Shown piece by piece: positions 19,973 through 28,067 of a DNA stretch of 50,560 nt (positions are counted from its first letter, which is position 1; each line of letters begins with the position of its first letter). Position numbers and translations under genes: made by a program. Location of the stretch: NCBI GenBank assembly GCA_025924715.1, contig JAICHV010000027.1:1-50560 (forward strand), in the 5' to 3' direction. The stretch is from Alphaproteobacteria bacterium (GTDB lineage: Bacteria > Pseudomonadota > Alphaproteobacteria > Micropepsales > Micropepsaceae). The notes under the pieces were generated by a model. That model did no database searches. It was not told the DNA's origin and worked only from the letters and a program-made list of their open reading frames with translations.

Positions 19973-21193
19973 TTAGTCGCTGGCCTGGATGTGGTTGCGT
20001 ACCAAGGGATAAATCTGCGCCGCCCATTTGCTCCCCGAAAAGACGCCGTAATGGCCGACGCCCGGCTGCACATAATGCTTCTTTTTGAAGGGTTTGATCC
20101 CCGGCGTCAGTTCATGCGCCGCCATGGTCTGGCCGATGGAGCAGATATCGTCCTTTTCGCCTTCCACCGTCAGCAGCGCGGTTTTGCGGATCGCCCCCAG
20201 ATCGACGCGGTTGCCGCGATATTCGAACAGCCCGCGGGGCAAATGATATTCCTGGAATACTTTGCGCACCGTCTCCAGATAGAACTCCGCCGGCAGGTCG
20301 GAGACGGAAAAATATTCGTCATAGAATTTTCTGCCGGCATCGGCTTTCTTGGCCTCGCCGCGCAGCACATGACCATAGAGCTCCATATGGGCGCGCAGAT
20401 GGCGCGGCAGGTTCATCCCCATGAAGGCGCCGATCTGCACGAAGCCGGGATAAACCAGGCGTCCCGCGCCGGCAAAGCGCTGGGGCACCGGCGTGATCAA
20501 ATGTTTTTCGAACCATTCGATGGGATGCTGATTGGCTAGGCGGTTGACCTCGGTGGGATTGACCGAAGTATCCACCGGCCCGGCCATCAAGGTCATCGAG
20601 CGCGGCGTGGCGCGATGATGGCTCTCGCCCATCACCGCCACTGCCGCGATCAGCACCGCGCAAGGCTGGCACACCGCCACGGTATGGGCACCCGGACCGA
20701 TACGGTCCAAAAACGCGATCAGGTGGTCGACATATTCGTCGGTTCCGAATTTGCCCTGGGAGAGGGGCACATCGCGGGCATTTTTCCAATCGCTGACATA
20801 GACATCGTGATCGCTCAGCATCACCCGTATGGTGTGGCGCAGCAGGGTGGCGAAATGGCCGGCCATCGGCGCCACGATCAACACGCGCGGCTGCTGCAGA
20901 TTGGCCGCTTTGCGAAAATGCAGCAGATTGCCGAAGGGGGCCTCCAGCGCGATCTCTTCCACCACGGCAATGTCGCGGCTTTCGACGCTGGCCTCCGTGA
21001 TGCGATAATCCGGGCGGCTATGGCTGAGTTCGGCGCGGGAGAACAGCTCGGCTCCGGCGGCGATGGATTTGAACAGGCTGTTGGCGGCCGGGCCGAAATT
21101 GGTGTCGGCAAAGGCGGCGCGCCAGAAATCGGCAAAAACCCGGGCAGGCGCCAAAAGGTCGGCTTGGGCCTGATAGGCGTCGTACAGCAGCAT
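19973..21193 (-). CDS. phaZ: Intracellular polyhydroxyalkanoate depolymerase
   Basis: This alpha/beta hydrolase breaks down stored poly-3-hydroxybutyrate granules inside the cell. The 406-residue form begins MLLYDAYQAQADLLAP, as family members do. The nucleophile is a cysteine, Cys175, in AVCQPCAVL, as in the PhaZ1 type of intracellular depolymerase. The C-terminal part has the acid region EGEKDDICS and the catalytic His in QPGVGHYGVFSG. There is no signal peptide, consistent with action on intracellular granules. ATG at 21193 has GAGGT just upstream; the frame is open for 13 more codons without a good start. No PHA synthase or phasin gene is visible in the window. Confidence 0.93.
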   Translation of the reverse strand: MLLYDAYQAQADLLAPARVFADFWRAAFADTNFGPAANSLFKSIAAGAELFSRAELSHSRPDYRITEASVESRDIAVVEEIALEAPFGNLLHFRKAANLQQPRVLIVAPMAGHFATLLRHTIRVMLSDHDVYVSDWKNARDVPLSQGKFGTDEYVDHLIAFLDRIGPGAHTVAVCQPCAVLIAAVAVMGESHHRATPRSMTLMAGPVDTSVNPTEVNRLANQHPIEWFEKHLITPVPQRFAGAGRLVYPGFVQIGAFMGMNLPRHLRAHMELYGHVLRGEAKKADAGRKFYDEYFSVSDLPAEFYLETVRKVFQEYHLPRGLFEYRGNRVDLGAIRKTALLTVEGEKDDICSIGQTMAAHELTPGIKPFKKKHYVQPGVGHYGVFSGSKWAAQIYPLVRNHIQASD

Positions 21194-21314
21194 CACACCT
21201 CTAAAACCGCCCGAATCCGAGGGAACCCTCACAGTTGGGGAGTTCGTCCAAAAAGACTAGTGCATTTTATGTTGCGGCGCGAAATAATTCCCACCGGCAG
21301 CGGGGAGTGAGTCC

Positions 21315-21974
21315 ATGACCGGCGCGGCGGTTCTGACCATCTCGAGCAAGAATTACTCTTCCTGGAGCCTGCGCGGCTGGCTGCTATGCCGGATGGCCGG
21401 GCTGGAGTTCGAGGAAGAGACGCTTTCGGCCAGCGACCCTTCCGCGCGCGCCGAATTGCTGTTGTTGTCGCCGTCCTTCCTGGTCCCGGCCTTGACCCAT
21501 GACGGCATCAAGGTTTGGGACACGCTCGCCATCGGCGAATATCTGGCCGAGCTGTTTCCGGGGGCCGGGTTGCTTCCCAAAGCTGCGGCGGCGCGGGCCC
21601 ATTGCCGGGCCATATCCGGCGAGATGCATTCGGGCTTCACCAATCTGCGCTCGGCGCTGCCGATGAATCTGAAAGCGCAATATCCCGGGTTCAAGATCTG
21701 GGCCGGCGCCCAGGCGGATATCAACCGCATCACCCAGATCTGGCGCGATTGCCTGAACCGTTATGGCGGCCCCTATCTGTTCGGCGCCAAGCCCTGTCTG
21801 GCCGATGCGATGTACGCGCCGGTGGTGACGCGCTTTGCCACTTATGACGTGCGCATGGACCGCGCCAGCGCCGATTACTGCGAAACCATCCTCACGCTGC
21901 CCGAGATGATGGAATGGATCGAAGCGGCCAGGGCCGAGCCCGATGCGGTGGAAGAACTGGAAGCGGAGTTCTGA
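21315..21974 (+). CDS. Glutathione S-transferase family protein
   Basis: This is a 219-residue soluble protein with a thioredoxin-like N-terminal domain and a helical C-terminal domain (about 90-219). The N-terminal domain includes a glutathione-site serine in NYSSWSLRGW and the cis-Pro region FLVPALTHDG. The Ser-type site and the KNYSSWSLR start resemble the bacterial GST group found beside many metabolic genes. The substrate is unknown, and detoxification or conjugation is the usual role. ATG at 21315 has GGGAG nine bases upstream. It is convergent with the small lipoprotein gene. Confidence 0.9.
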   Translation: MTGAAVLTISSKNYSSWSLRGWLLCRMAGLEFEEETLSASDPSARAELLLLSPSFLVPALTHDGIKVWDTLAIGEYLAELFPGAGLLPKAAAARAHCRAISGEMHSGFTNLRSALPMNLKAQYPGFKIWAGAQADINRITQIWRDCLNRYGGPYLFGAKPCLADAMYAPVVTRFATYDVRMDRASADYCETILTLPEMMEWIEAARAEPDAVEELEAEF

Positions 21975-22007
21975 TGTTCGGCGGGCCGCTTCCAGGCTCT
22001 CGCATGT

Positions 22008-22421
22008 TTACTTGGGCGGCGGTGCCGCTGACGCGGTCTTTGCCTCACCCAAGGGGACGATGAGCGGACTATCATAATAATAGTTCGCGCCACTGGCGGC
22101 ATCGACGAGCGCGCCAATTCCGCCGCCGGCCACAATATTTCCGAATGTCGCCCCGCCAAATTTGGATACCGCGACCTGACTGCCCGGCTGATAACCGTCC
22201 TTGGTGCAAGTTACGGTCAGATCGTTTTTCGTTTTGTGAACTTGCGTGCTTCCCGGTGACGTCACGTACCAGGTCCCTTCGCTGTTCGTCAGCGTGCAAG
22301 CCGCACCCTGCACCGGGGTGGTGGAAACGGACATCGACTGACTGGATCCGTCCACAATTGTTGCGCAGCCAGACAAAGCTGCGCCCATGGCGGCGACCGC
22401 CGCAATAGCCTGTATTTTCAT
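22008..22421 (-). CDS. Small glycine-rich lipoprotein of unknown function
   Basis: This 137-residue protein has a lipoprotein signal with lipobox LSGCAT, so it should be lipid-anchored after cleavage before Cys21. The mature part has a PEGA-like beta region (STTPVQGAACTLTNSEG, VTCTKDGYQPG) and a glycine-rich stretch (GNIVAGGGIGALVDAA) ending with YYYDSPLIVPL. Similar small lipoproteins are common and uncharacterised in proteobacteria; some are mislabelled as translation factors. ATG at 22421 has GGGGG six bases upstream; the nine codons before it in the open frame are not needed. Membrane attachment is well supported, function is not. Confidence 0.8.
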   Translation of the reverse strand: MKIQAIAAVAAMGAALSGCATIVDGSSQSMSVSTTPVQGAACTLTNSEGTWYVTSPGSTQVHKTKNDLTVTCTKDGYQPGSQVAVSKFGGATFGNIVAGGGIGALVDAASGANYYYDSPLIVPLGEAKTASAAPPPK

Positions 22422-22567
22422 GTGTAACCCCCAACCCAAAAGCGGCAATTCCCATCGGGCGGCATGCCCGGCGGCGTTAGCCGCGCCCCGCGGCCATCAT
22501 CATCGCGTTTTGTCGCATTTGTTTGTCATCTTGCGTTTTTGCGAGTCATGGTTACCGCGCGGCAAGC

Positions 22568-24181
22568 TTAAGGAGCAGGCTTCTCGCCCTTGGTTTGCAT
22601 CATCGCCTCAACCAGCTTCTGCACCGCCACATAATCGGTCTTGCCGGTCGCCAGCCGGGGGATTTCCGGCAGGGTCATGATGTGACGGGGCACGGCCAAT
22701 TCGCTGACGCCGTGGGTCTGTGCCCAGGCGACCAGTTCGGGCCGCCGGGCCGCCGGCGCGTCGGTCACCAGGATGATCTGTTCGCCCTTGCGGTCATCGG
22801 CCACGCTGACGGCGGCATGGCAGTGGTCCGGCCATAAAGCGGCGGCGCAATTCTCCACCACCCCCAGCGAGACGGTCTCGCCGCCGATCTTGGCGAAGCG
22901 CTTGCGCCGTCCGCGAATGACGATGAAGCCGTCCTCGTCGATCGAAACCACATCGCCGGTATTGTACCAGCCGTCCGGTGGCGCCTCGATCACACCCGGC
23001 GCGCTCGGCATCATATAGCCCAGCATGATGTTGGGACCATGCACTTCCAGCACTCCGGCATGGACGATGCCTTCGACCGGCTGCAGCCGCGCTTGCATGC
23101 CTGTCATCAGCCGTCCGACCGTGCCGGGATGATTGGCCTCGATCTGGTTGGCCGCCACCACCGGAGAGGCTTCGGTAACGCCATAGCCTTCCAGGATCTC
23201 CATGCCGTATTTGCGCCGGAACATCGCCCGGGTTTCGTCGCGCACGCGCTCGGCGCCGCAGACCGCCAGGCGCAAGGAACTAAGATCGCCGGCGCCGCCC
23301 ACCCGCGCATATTGCGAAATGAAGGTATCGGTGGCGAGCAGGATGGTGGCGCCGTAATGGTGGATGCGATGCACGATCTCATGCGGCTGCAGCGGCGTGG
23401 GATGGCAGACCACTTTCTTGCCGGCCAGTAGCGGCAAGATGGTGCCGACGGTCAGGCCGAAACTGTGAAAGCAGGGCAGGGGATTGAACAGCACGTCTTC
23501 GTCATAAAGGTCGATATGGGCGCGCACCTGCGCCACATTGGCGAGAATATTCTCATGGCTGAGGACCACGCCTTTGGGTTCGCCCTCGGTGCCGGAGGTG
23601 AACAGCACCGCTGCCGGCTTGGCGGCAGAGGTTTTGGCCATGATCAGGCCGGGCGCCAGGCTGCCCGCGGCGGCTGCCGCCTTGTCGCGCAGCGAAAGCT
23701 TGGCGCGGACATCTTCCAGATAGACCAGCTCGCAAATTTGCGACAGCGATGCCGCCAGCGGTTCCAGTTTGGCCAAGTCGATGAAGCGGCGCGCGGTCAG
23801 CACCCGGTGCACTTGCGCGGTGCGCAGCGCGCTTTTCAGCCCCGCTTCGCCGGTGGTGAAATTGAGCATGGTGGGGACGCGGCCATAGGCCGAGAGGGCA
23901 AAAAACGACAGCGCTGCGCCCGCGCCGGTGGGCAGCAGCACCCCGACATTCTCACCCCGCCGCGTGCCGCGCGTGACGGCATGGCCAAGACCGAAGGCGG
24001 CACGGATGATCTGGTCATAGCTCAGCACCCGCCCATCGCCATCCACCAGGATGGGGGTCCCGCCGCCGAATTCGCGCCGGGCGGCGAGCAGGGCGTGGAA
24101 CAGGGTCTGCCGGGCCCAGTTGCGGTCAAAGGGGATGCGGCTAGGACGCCCCGACGGATTGGTTCTGGCGACGCTGTCCAT
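22568..24181 (-). CDS. Acyl-[ACP]/acyl-CoA synthetase, Aas-like AMP-forming ligase
   Basis: This 537-residue adenylating enzyme activates a fatty acid through an acyl-AMP. Core motifs are all present: FTSGTEGEPKGVVLSH (phosphate loop), EGYGVTEASPV, GWYNTGDVVSIDEDGF, RGRRKRFAKIGGETVSL and the C-terminal catalytic Lys in LATGKTDY. The stretch from the EGYGVTE motif to the end closely resembles the synthetase half of the bifunctional Aas protein (2-acylglycerophosphoethanolamine acyltransferase/acyl-ACP synthetase). The acyltransferase half is absent, so it looks like a free-standing acyl-ACP synthetase that recycles exogenous or lysolipid-derived fatty acids. ATG at 24181 has GAGGG five bases upstream. 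Plain acyl-CoA ligase activity remains possible. Confidence 0.88.
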   Translation of the reverse strand: MDSVARTNPSGRPSRIPFDRNWARQTLFHALLAARREFGGGTPILVDGDGRVLSYDQIIRAAFGLGHAVTRGTRRGENVGVLLPTGAGAALSFFALSAYGRVPTMLNFTTGEAGLKSALRTAQVHRVLTARRFIDLAKLEPLAASLSQICELVYLEDVRAKLSLRDKAAAAAGSLAPGLIMAKTSAAKPAAVLFTSGTEGEPKGVVLSHENILANVAQVRAHIDLYDEDVLFNPLPCFHSFGLTVGTILPLLAGKKVVCHPTPLQPHEIVHRIHHYGATILLATDTFISQYARVGGAGDLSSLRLAVCGAERVRDETRAMFRRKYGMEILEGYGVTEASPVVAANQIEANHPGTVGRLMTGMQARLQPVEGIVHAGVLEVHGPNIMLGYMMPSAPGVIEAPPDGWYNTGDVVSIDEDGFIVIRGRRKRFAKIGGETVSLGVVENCAAALWPDHCHAAVSVADDRKGEQIILVTDAPAARRPELVAWAQTHGVSELAVPRHIMTLPEIPRLATGKTDYVAVQKLVEAMMQTKGEKPAP

Positions 24182-24229
24182 GAATCCCTCGCCGGACAGC
24201 TTTAAGCAGCCTGAGGGAAAACGTCTATC

Positions 24230-24586
24230 TCAACTGGCGCGGAAATGTCCGATCCAGCTTTGGAAGCTGCGTACCAGATCGGCACGGCTGGCCTCGTTCT
24301 GGGCGCGGCCCATCAGCTTGCCGATCTCTTCGCGCAGCGGCTTGGAATCGTCCCATAGCCGCTCGGCCTGTTCGCCCATGGCCTGACGCACCGGCTGGAC
24401 GATCTGGCTATTGAAGCGCTTGGGCCCGAACAAGGCGATTCCCAGGGCGGCCAATCCCACGGTGCCGACCCCGACAAAGACCGCCCGGGCCTGCGGGCTG
24501 GCGGCGATGCGCGCCAGCCGGTGTCTGGGGGTTGAGCGGACGACAACAGGGGCTTGGGCACGGCGGCGTCGGGCGGTGGTGGCCAT
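24230..24586 (-). CDS. Hypothetical one-TM basic protein
   Basis: This 118-residue protein has a strongly basic N-terminus ([19 protein letters not shown]), one hydrophobic segment (about 35-55, [18 protein letters not shown]) and an amphipathic helical tail. It is not recognised as any named family. It probably sits in the inner membrane with its basic tail in the cytoplasm. ATG at 24586 is preferred because AAGGA lies eight bases upstream; an ATG at 24595 touches that same site. It is upstream of the acyl-ACP synthetase gene on the same strand (48 bases apart) and divergent from lipA. Confidence 0.6.
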   Translation of the reverse strand: MATTARRRRAQAPVVVRSTPRHRLARIAASPQARAVFVGVGTVGLAALGIALFGPKRFNSQIVQPVRQAMGEQAERLWDDSKPLREEIGKLMGRAQNEASRADLVRSFQSWIGHFRAS

Positions 24587-24708
24587 GGGTTCCATCCTTC
24601 TGGGGGCCCCTTGGCAACGCCAATCGGGCCTTTTGGTTCGCTGGGCGCAGGTCGGCCATGGGCAAAAGCTGGGGTGATTTTAGCGCCCCGGCGCTTTATA
24701 TCGGGGGC

Positions 24709-25665
24709 ATGACCGTCGTGATCGACCGCAATTCCATTCCGGGGGCGGGCCCCCGCCATCCCGAAAAGGCCCACCGCCCAGACCAGGAGGTGCTGCGCAA
24801 GCCGGACTGGATTCGCGTCAAGGCGCCGGTGAGCCGCGAATATGCTGAGACTCGCGAAGTGGTGCGCGCCCACAAGCTGCACACCGTCTGCGAAGAGGCC
24901 GCCTGTCCCAATATCGGAGAGTGCTGGACCAAATCCCACGCCACCATGATGATCATGGGCGACACCTGCACCCGGGCCTGCGCCTTCTGCAACGTCAAGA
25001 CCGGATTGCCGGCGGCACTGGATGCCGCCGAGCCCGATCATGTCGGCGCCGCGGTGAAGACCCTGGGCCTGCGCCATGTCGTGATCACCTCGGTGGACCG
25101 CGACGACCTGGCCGATGGCGGCGCGGCGCATTTCGCCCAAACCATCGGTGCGGTGAAGGCGCAAAGTCCCGGTACCAGTGTCGAAGTGCTGACCCCCGAT
25201 TTCCTGCGCAAGGAGGGGGCAATCGAAACCGTGATGGCGGCAAGGCCCGATGTGTTCAATCACAATCTGGAAACCGTGCCGCGGCTGTATCTGACGGTGC
25301 GCCCCGGTGCCCGCTATTATGTTTCGCTGCGTCTGCTGGAGCGGGCGAAAGAACTTTATCCCGCCGGTTTCACCAAATCGGGATTGATGGTGGGCCTGGG
25401 TGAAAGCCGCGAAGAGATCATGCAGGTGATGGACGACCTGCGCGCCGCCAAGGTCGATTTCCTCACCATCGGGCAATATCTCCAGCCCACCCGCAAGCAC
25501 GCCAAGCTGGAACGGTTCTGGACGCCGGAGGAATTCGCCGGGCTTGAAAGCATCGCCCGGGCGAAAGGCTTTCTGATGGTCTCGGCCTCGCCGCTGACGC
25601 GCTCCTCCTATCACGCGGACAGCGATTTCGCGCAGCTCAAAGCGGCGCGCGCCGGCGCGCAGTGA
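24709..25665 (+). CDS. lipA: Lipoyl synthase LipA
   Basis: LipA is a radical SAM enzyme that inserts two sulfur atoms into octanoyl chains on the lipoyl domains of pyruvate dehydrogenase and related complexes. The 318-residue protein has the auxiliary cluster ligands Cys61, Cys66 and Cys72 ([12 protein letters not shown]) and the radical SAM ligands Cys87, Cys91 and Cys94 ([10 protein letters not shown]). The conserved C-terminal RSSYHAD supplies the serine ligand. ATG at 24709 with GGGGG close upstream gives a family-like N-terminus. The long open frame before it is not coding. The TGA stop overlaps the GTG of the next gene (GTGA), as is usual for lipA-coq10 in alphaproteobacteria. Confidence 0.97.
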   Translation: MTVVIDRNSIPGAGPRHPEKAHRPDQEVLRKPDWIRVKAPVSREYAETREVVRAHKLHTVCEEAACPNIGECWTKSHATMMIMGDTCTRACAFCNVKTGLPAALDAAEPDHVGAAVKTLGLRHVVITSVDRDDLADGGAAHFAQTIGAVKAQSPGTSVEVLTPDFLRKEGAIETVMAARPDVFNHNLETVPRLYLTVRPGARYYVSLRLLERAKELYPAGFTKSGLMVGLGESREEIMQVMDDLRAAKVDFLTIGQYLQPTRKHAKLERFWTPEEFAGLESIARAKGFLMVSASPLTRSSYHADSDFAQLKAARAGAQ

Positions 25666-26135
25666 CCGCCCATTCCGAAACCCGCCAGGTACCTTATTCC
25701 GCCGACCTGATGTTTGAGGTCGTTGCCGATGTGGAAAAATATCCGCAATTCCTGCCCTGGGTGGTGGCGCTACGGGTGAAATCCCGAAGCGTCGAGGGCG
25801 CGCGGGAAATTCTGATCGCGGAAATGGCGGTCGGCTATGGCGCCTTGCGCCAGCGTTATACCAGCCGGGTGACATTGGACCGGCGCGCGCGCGCCATCGA
25901 TGTGGTGGAAATCGAAGGTCCTTTTCGCAAGCTGGAAAATCATTGGCGGTTCACCCCAAACGAGGTGGGCTGTGTGGTGGATTTTTCGATCCTGTTTGAA
26001 TTCTCCAATCGCCTGCTGCAGGCCGCCGCCGGCCAAGCCTTCGGCAAAGTCCTGTTCCAAATGGCCGATGCCTTTGAGGCGCGGGCCAAATCCCTTATGG
26101 CCGCGGAAGTGGCGGCGGGGGCGGCGAACCGCTAG
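25662..26135 (+). CDS. COQ10/RatA-like START-domain protein (ubiquinone-binding)
   Basis: This 157-residue single-domain protein of the Coq10/START type binds hydrophobic ligands. In alphaproteobacteria it sits after lipA and is thought to help ubiquinone function in respiration. The typical pattern is visible: [24 protein letters not shown] near the start, the middle YTSRVTLDR, and a C-terminal long helix ([18 protein letters not shown]). E. coli RatA is a relative, but a toxin role is not implied here. GTG at 25662 overlaps the lipA stop by four bases, indicating translational coupling. Confidence 0.9.
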   Translation: MTAHSETRQVPYSADLMFEVVADVEKYPQFLPWVVALRVKSRSVEGAREILIAEMAVGYGALRQRYTSRVTLDRRARAIDVVEIEGPFRKLENHWRFTPNEVGCVVDFSILFEFSNRLLQAAAGQAFGKVLFQMADAFEARAKSLMAAEVAAGAANR

Positions 26136-26164
26136 ACTGTCCAACCGGTTCGAGGGAGGACATC

Positions 26165-27055
26165 ATGCATAAGATGCTGCTTGCTGCCGCGTTTCTGCTG
26201 GCCGCCGGGCAAGGCGCCGGCGCCGCCCCCAGCATTCTGTTCATCGGCAACAGTTTTACCTACGGCGCCCATTCGGCCGCCATGCATTACCATCCCGAAA
26301 GCGTGCATGACCTCAATCCGCCCGATGCGCGCGGACAGACGATCGGCGGCGTTCCGGCGCTGTTCAAGGCCTTCACCCGCGAAGCGGGACTGGATTACGA
26401 CGTCAGCCTGGAAACGGTGGGCGGCAAGGGCTTCGATTATCACCTGGCGCAGAAACGCGCGTTGATCGACAAGCCCTGGGACATCGTGGTCGGCCACGGC
26501 TATTCCACGCTCGATGCGGATCATCCCGGCAATCCCGCGCTGCTGGTGTCCTCGACCAAAGAAATGGCGGACATGCTGGCCGCGAAAAATCCGAACGTGA
26601 AATTCTATCTGCTGGCGACCTGGAGCCGCGCCGACAAGACCTATCCCGATGGGTCGCCCTGGCATGGCAAGCCGATCCAGCAGATGGGCAAGGATGTCGA
26701 AGCGGCTTACGAACTGGCGGCGCGCGGGGCCAAATCCGCCGGAATCATTCCCATGGGGCTGGCCTGGAATGCCGCCATCGATACCGGCATCGCCGACGAC
26801 AATCCCTATGACGATCTGGGCGCCAGCAAGATGAATCTCTGGGCTTATGATTCCTACCACGCCAGTTCCTTCGGCTATTATCTGGAGGCTTTGCTGGATT
26901 TCGGCAAAGTGACGGGGCGCGATCCGCAATCCCTGGCGACGATCGACAAGGTGGCCGAAGATCTGGGTATCTCACCGGCCCAGGCCAAGGCGCTGCAGAA
27001 GACCGCGCATGATGCCTTGGCGGCGCAGGGTCAGATATTCCTGGCGGCGAAGTAG
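26165..27055 (+). CDS. Secreted SGNH/GDSL-like hydrolase (DUF4886-like)
   Basis: This 296-residue exported protein has a signal peptide ending near residue 21 (GAGA). The mature part begins with FIGNSFTYG, a GNS variant of the SGNH block I carrying the likely nucleophile serine. Further on, YDSYHAS carries a D-x-x-H pair typical of block V. Conserved GGKGFDYH and VVGHGYSTLD stretches fit the oxyanion blocks. It is probably an esterase or deacetylase acting on glycans or lipids in the periplasm; the substrate is unknown. ATG at 26165 has GGAGG six bases upstream. It interrupts the usual run from coq10 to cinA, which suggests a later insertion. Confidence 0.78.
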   Translation: MHKMLLAAAFLLAAGQGAGAAPSILFIGNSFTYGAHSAAMHYHPESVHDLNPPDARGQTIGGVPALFKAFTREAGLDYDVSLETVGGKGFDYHLAQKRALIDKPWDIVVGHGYSTLDADHPGNPALLVSSTKEMADMLAAKNPNVKFYLLATWSRADKTYPDGSPWHGKPIQQMGKDVEAAYELAARGAKSAGIIPMGLAWNAAIDTGIADDNPYDDLGASKMNLWAYDSYHASSFGYYLEALLDFGKVTGRDPQSLATIDKVAEDLGISPAQAKALQKTAHDALAAQGQIFLAAK

Positions 27056-27075
27056 TTTCGAAAGCCGATTATTCT

Positions 27076-27567
27076 TTAGGAAAGCCTGGCGCGCAGCATC
27101 GCCAGCGCCGCTTCCACGGTGGCCAGCCTTACCGCATCCCGTCCGATGTCGCCCAGGCGCAACTCGCGGGTTTGCGTTTCACCGCCCAGCATGGCGGTGG
27201 CGACATAGACCAGCCCGACCGGCTTTTGCGCCGTGCCGCCGCCCGGTCCCGCGATGCCGGTGACGGCAACCGCAAGCTGGGCGAGGGAATGTTTCAGCGC
27301 GCCGTCCGCCATCGCCACTGCGACGGGATGCGAAACCGCGCCATGCCGGTGGATCAGATCGGTGGGCACGCCAAGCAGATATTCCTTGGCTTCATTGGAA
27401 TAGGTGACGAAGCCGCGCTCGAAAACATCCGAGGAGCCGGCGATCGCTGTCAGCAATCCCGCGATCAGCCCGCCGGTACAGCTTTCCGCCGCGGCGATGC
27501 GCATGTTTTTGGCGCGCGCCAGCGCCAGAATCTCGCCGGCCTGTCCGAGCATCGCAGGCGCGAACAT
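27076..27567 (-). CDS. CinA C-terminal-domain protein (nicotinamide-nucleotide amidohydrolase)
   Basis: This 163-residue protein is a stand-alone CinA C-terminal domain (PncC type), which deamidates nicotinamide mononucleotide to nicotinate mononucleotide in NAD salvage. Signature blocks are AAAESCTGGLIAGLLTAIAG, FVTYSNEAKEYLLGV and VAVTGIAGPGGGTAQKPVGL. ATG at 27567 overlaps the last base of the pgpA stop (TGATG). A GTG three bases earlier would give a GTGA overlap, so either start means coupling to pgpA. The large open frame upstream of the start is the pgpA region in another frame. Confidence 0.93.
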   Translation of the reverse strand: MFAPAMLGQAGEILALARAKNMRIAAAESCTGGLIAGLLTAIAGSSDVFERGFVTYSNEAKEYLLGVPTDLIHRHGAVSHPVAVAMADGALKHSLAQLAVAVTGIAGPGGGTAQKPVGLVYVATAMLGGETQTRELRLGDIGRDAVRLATVEAALAMLRARLS

Positions 27568-28067
27568 CACAGATGGAAGGCGTAGCGAGCCAGCGCCACC
27601 AGCACCCCCGCCATCAGCCCGGCCACGATGTCGTCCATCATCACGCCCAAGCCGCCTTTGAGATTGTTTTCCGCCCAGGACACGGGCCAGGGCTTCCAGA
27701 TATCGAACAGCCGGAACAAGGCGAAGGCGAGAGCAAAGGCAGGCAGGAAGTTGTTGTTGACCGGCACCAATCCGCCAAACGTCAGCAAAGCGAAAGAGCA
27801 GGCCAGCCATTGCCCGGCCAATTCGTCGATCACGCATTCCGATGGGTCGGTCCGTCCGGTCTCGCGCACATAATCGGCGCAGGACAGAATCCCGATCACC
27901 AGCACGATGATGCTGGATCCCAGCACGCCCATGCCGCCGCCACCGTAAAGCGCGATCAGGATGGCGAGCGGCACCGCGATGGCGCTCATGATGGTGCCGG
28001 GGGCGACGTCGAAAAACCCGATTCCGAACACCGAGGAAACGACGGCGGAGGCGCGGGGCAGCTTCAC
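27567..28067 (-). CDS. pgpA: Phosphatidylglycerophosphatase A
   Basis: PgpA removes phosphate from phosphatidylglycerophosphate to make phosphatidylglycerol at the inner membrane. The 166-residue protein has the early FDVAPGTIMSA block, acidic metal/phosphate motifs DPSECVIDELAGQW and MMDDIVAG, and several membrane segments (about 22-42, 45-62, 88-110 and near the C-terminus). The start is GTG at 28067, overlapping the ispDF stop as GTGA. Earlier codons in the open frame belong to the ispF region in another frame. It lies between ispDF and cinA in a tightly overlapping three-gene unit. Confidence 0.93.
   Translation of the reverse strand: MKLPRASAVVSSVFGIGFFDVAPGTIMSAIAVPLAILIALYGGGGMGVLGSSIIVLVIGILSCADYVRETGRTDPSECVIDELAGQWLACSFALLTFGGLVPVNNNFLPAFALAFALFRLFDIWKPWPVSWAENNLKGGLGVMMDDIVAGLMAGVLVALARYAFHL

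Noticed and set aside
20665..20675. Cysteine instead of serine as nucleophile in the PHA depolymerase
   Set aside because: Cysteine is the usual nucleophile in the PhaZ1-type intracellular depolymerases.
25662..26135. RatA-like toxin of a toxin-antitoxin system
   Set aside because: The lipA neighbourhood and sequence fit the COQ10 ubiquinone-binding role; no antitoxin partner is adjacent.
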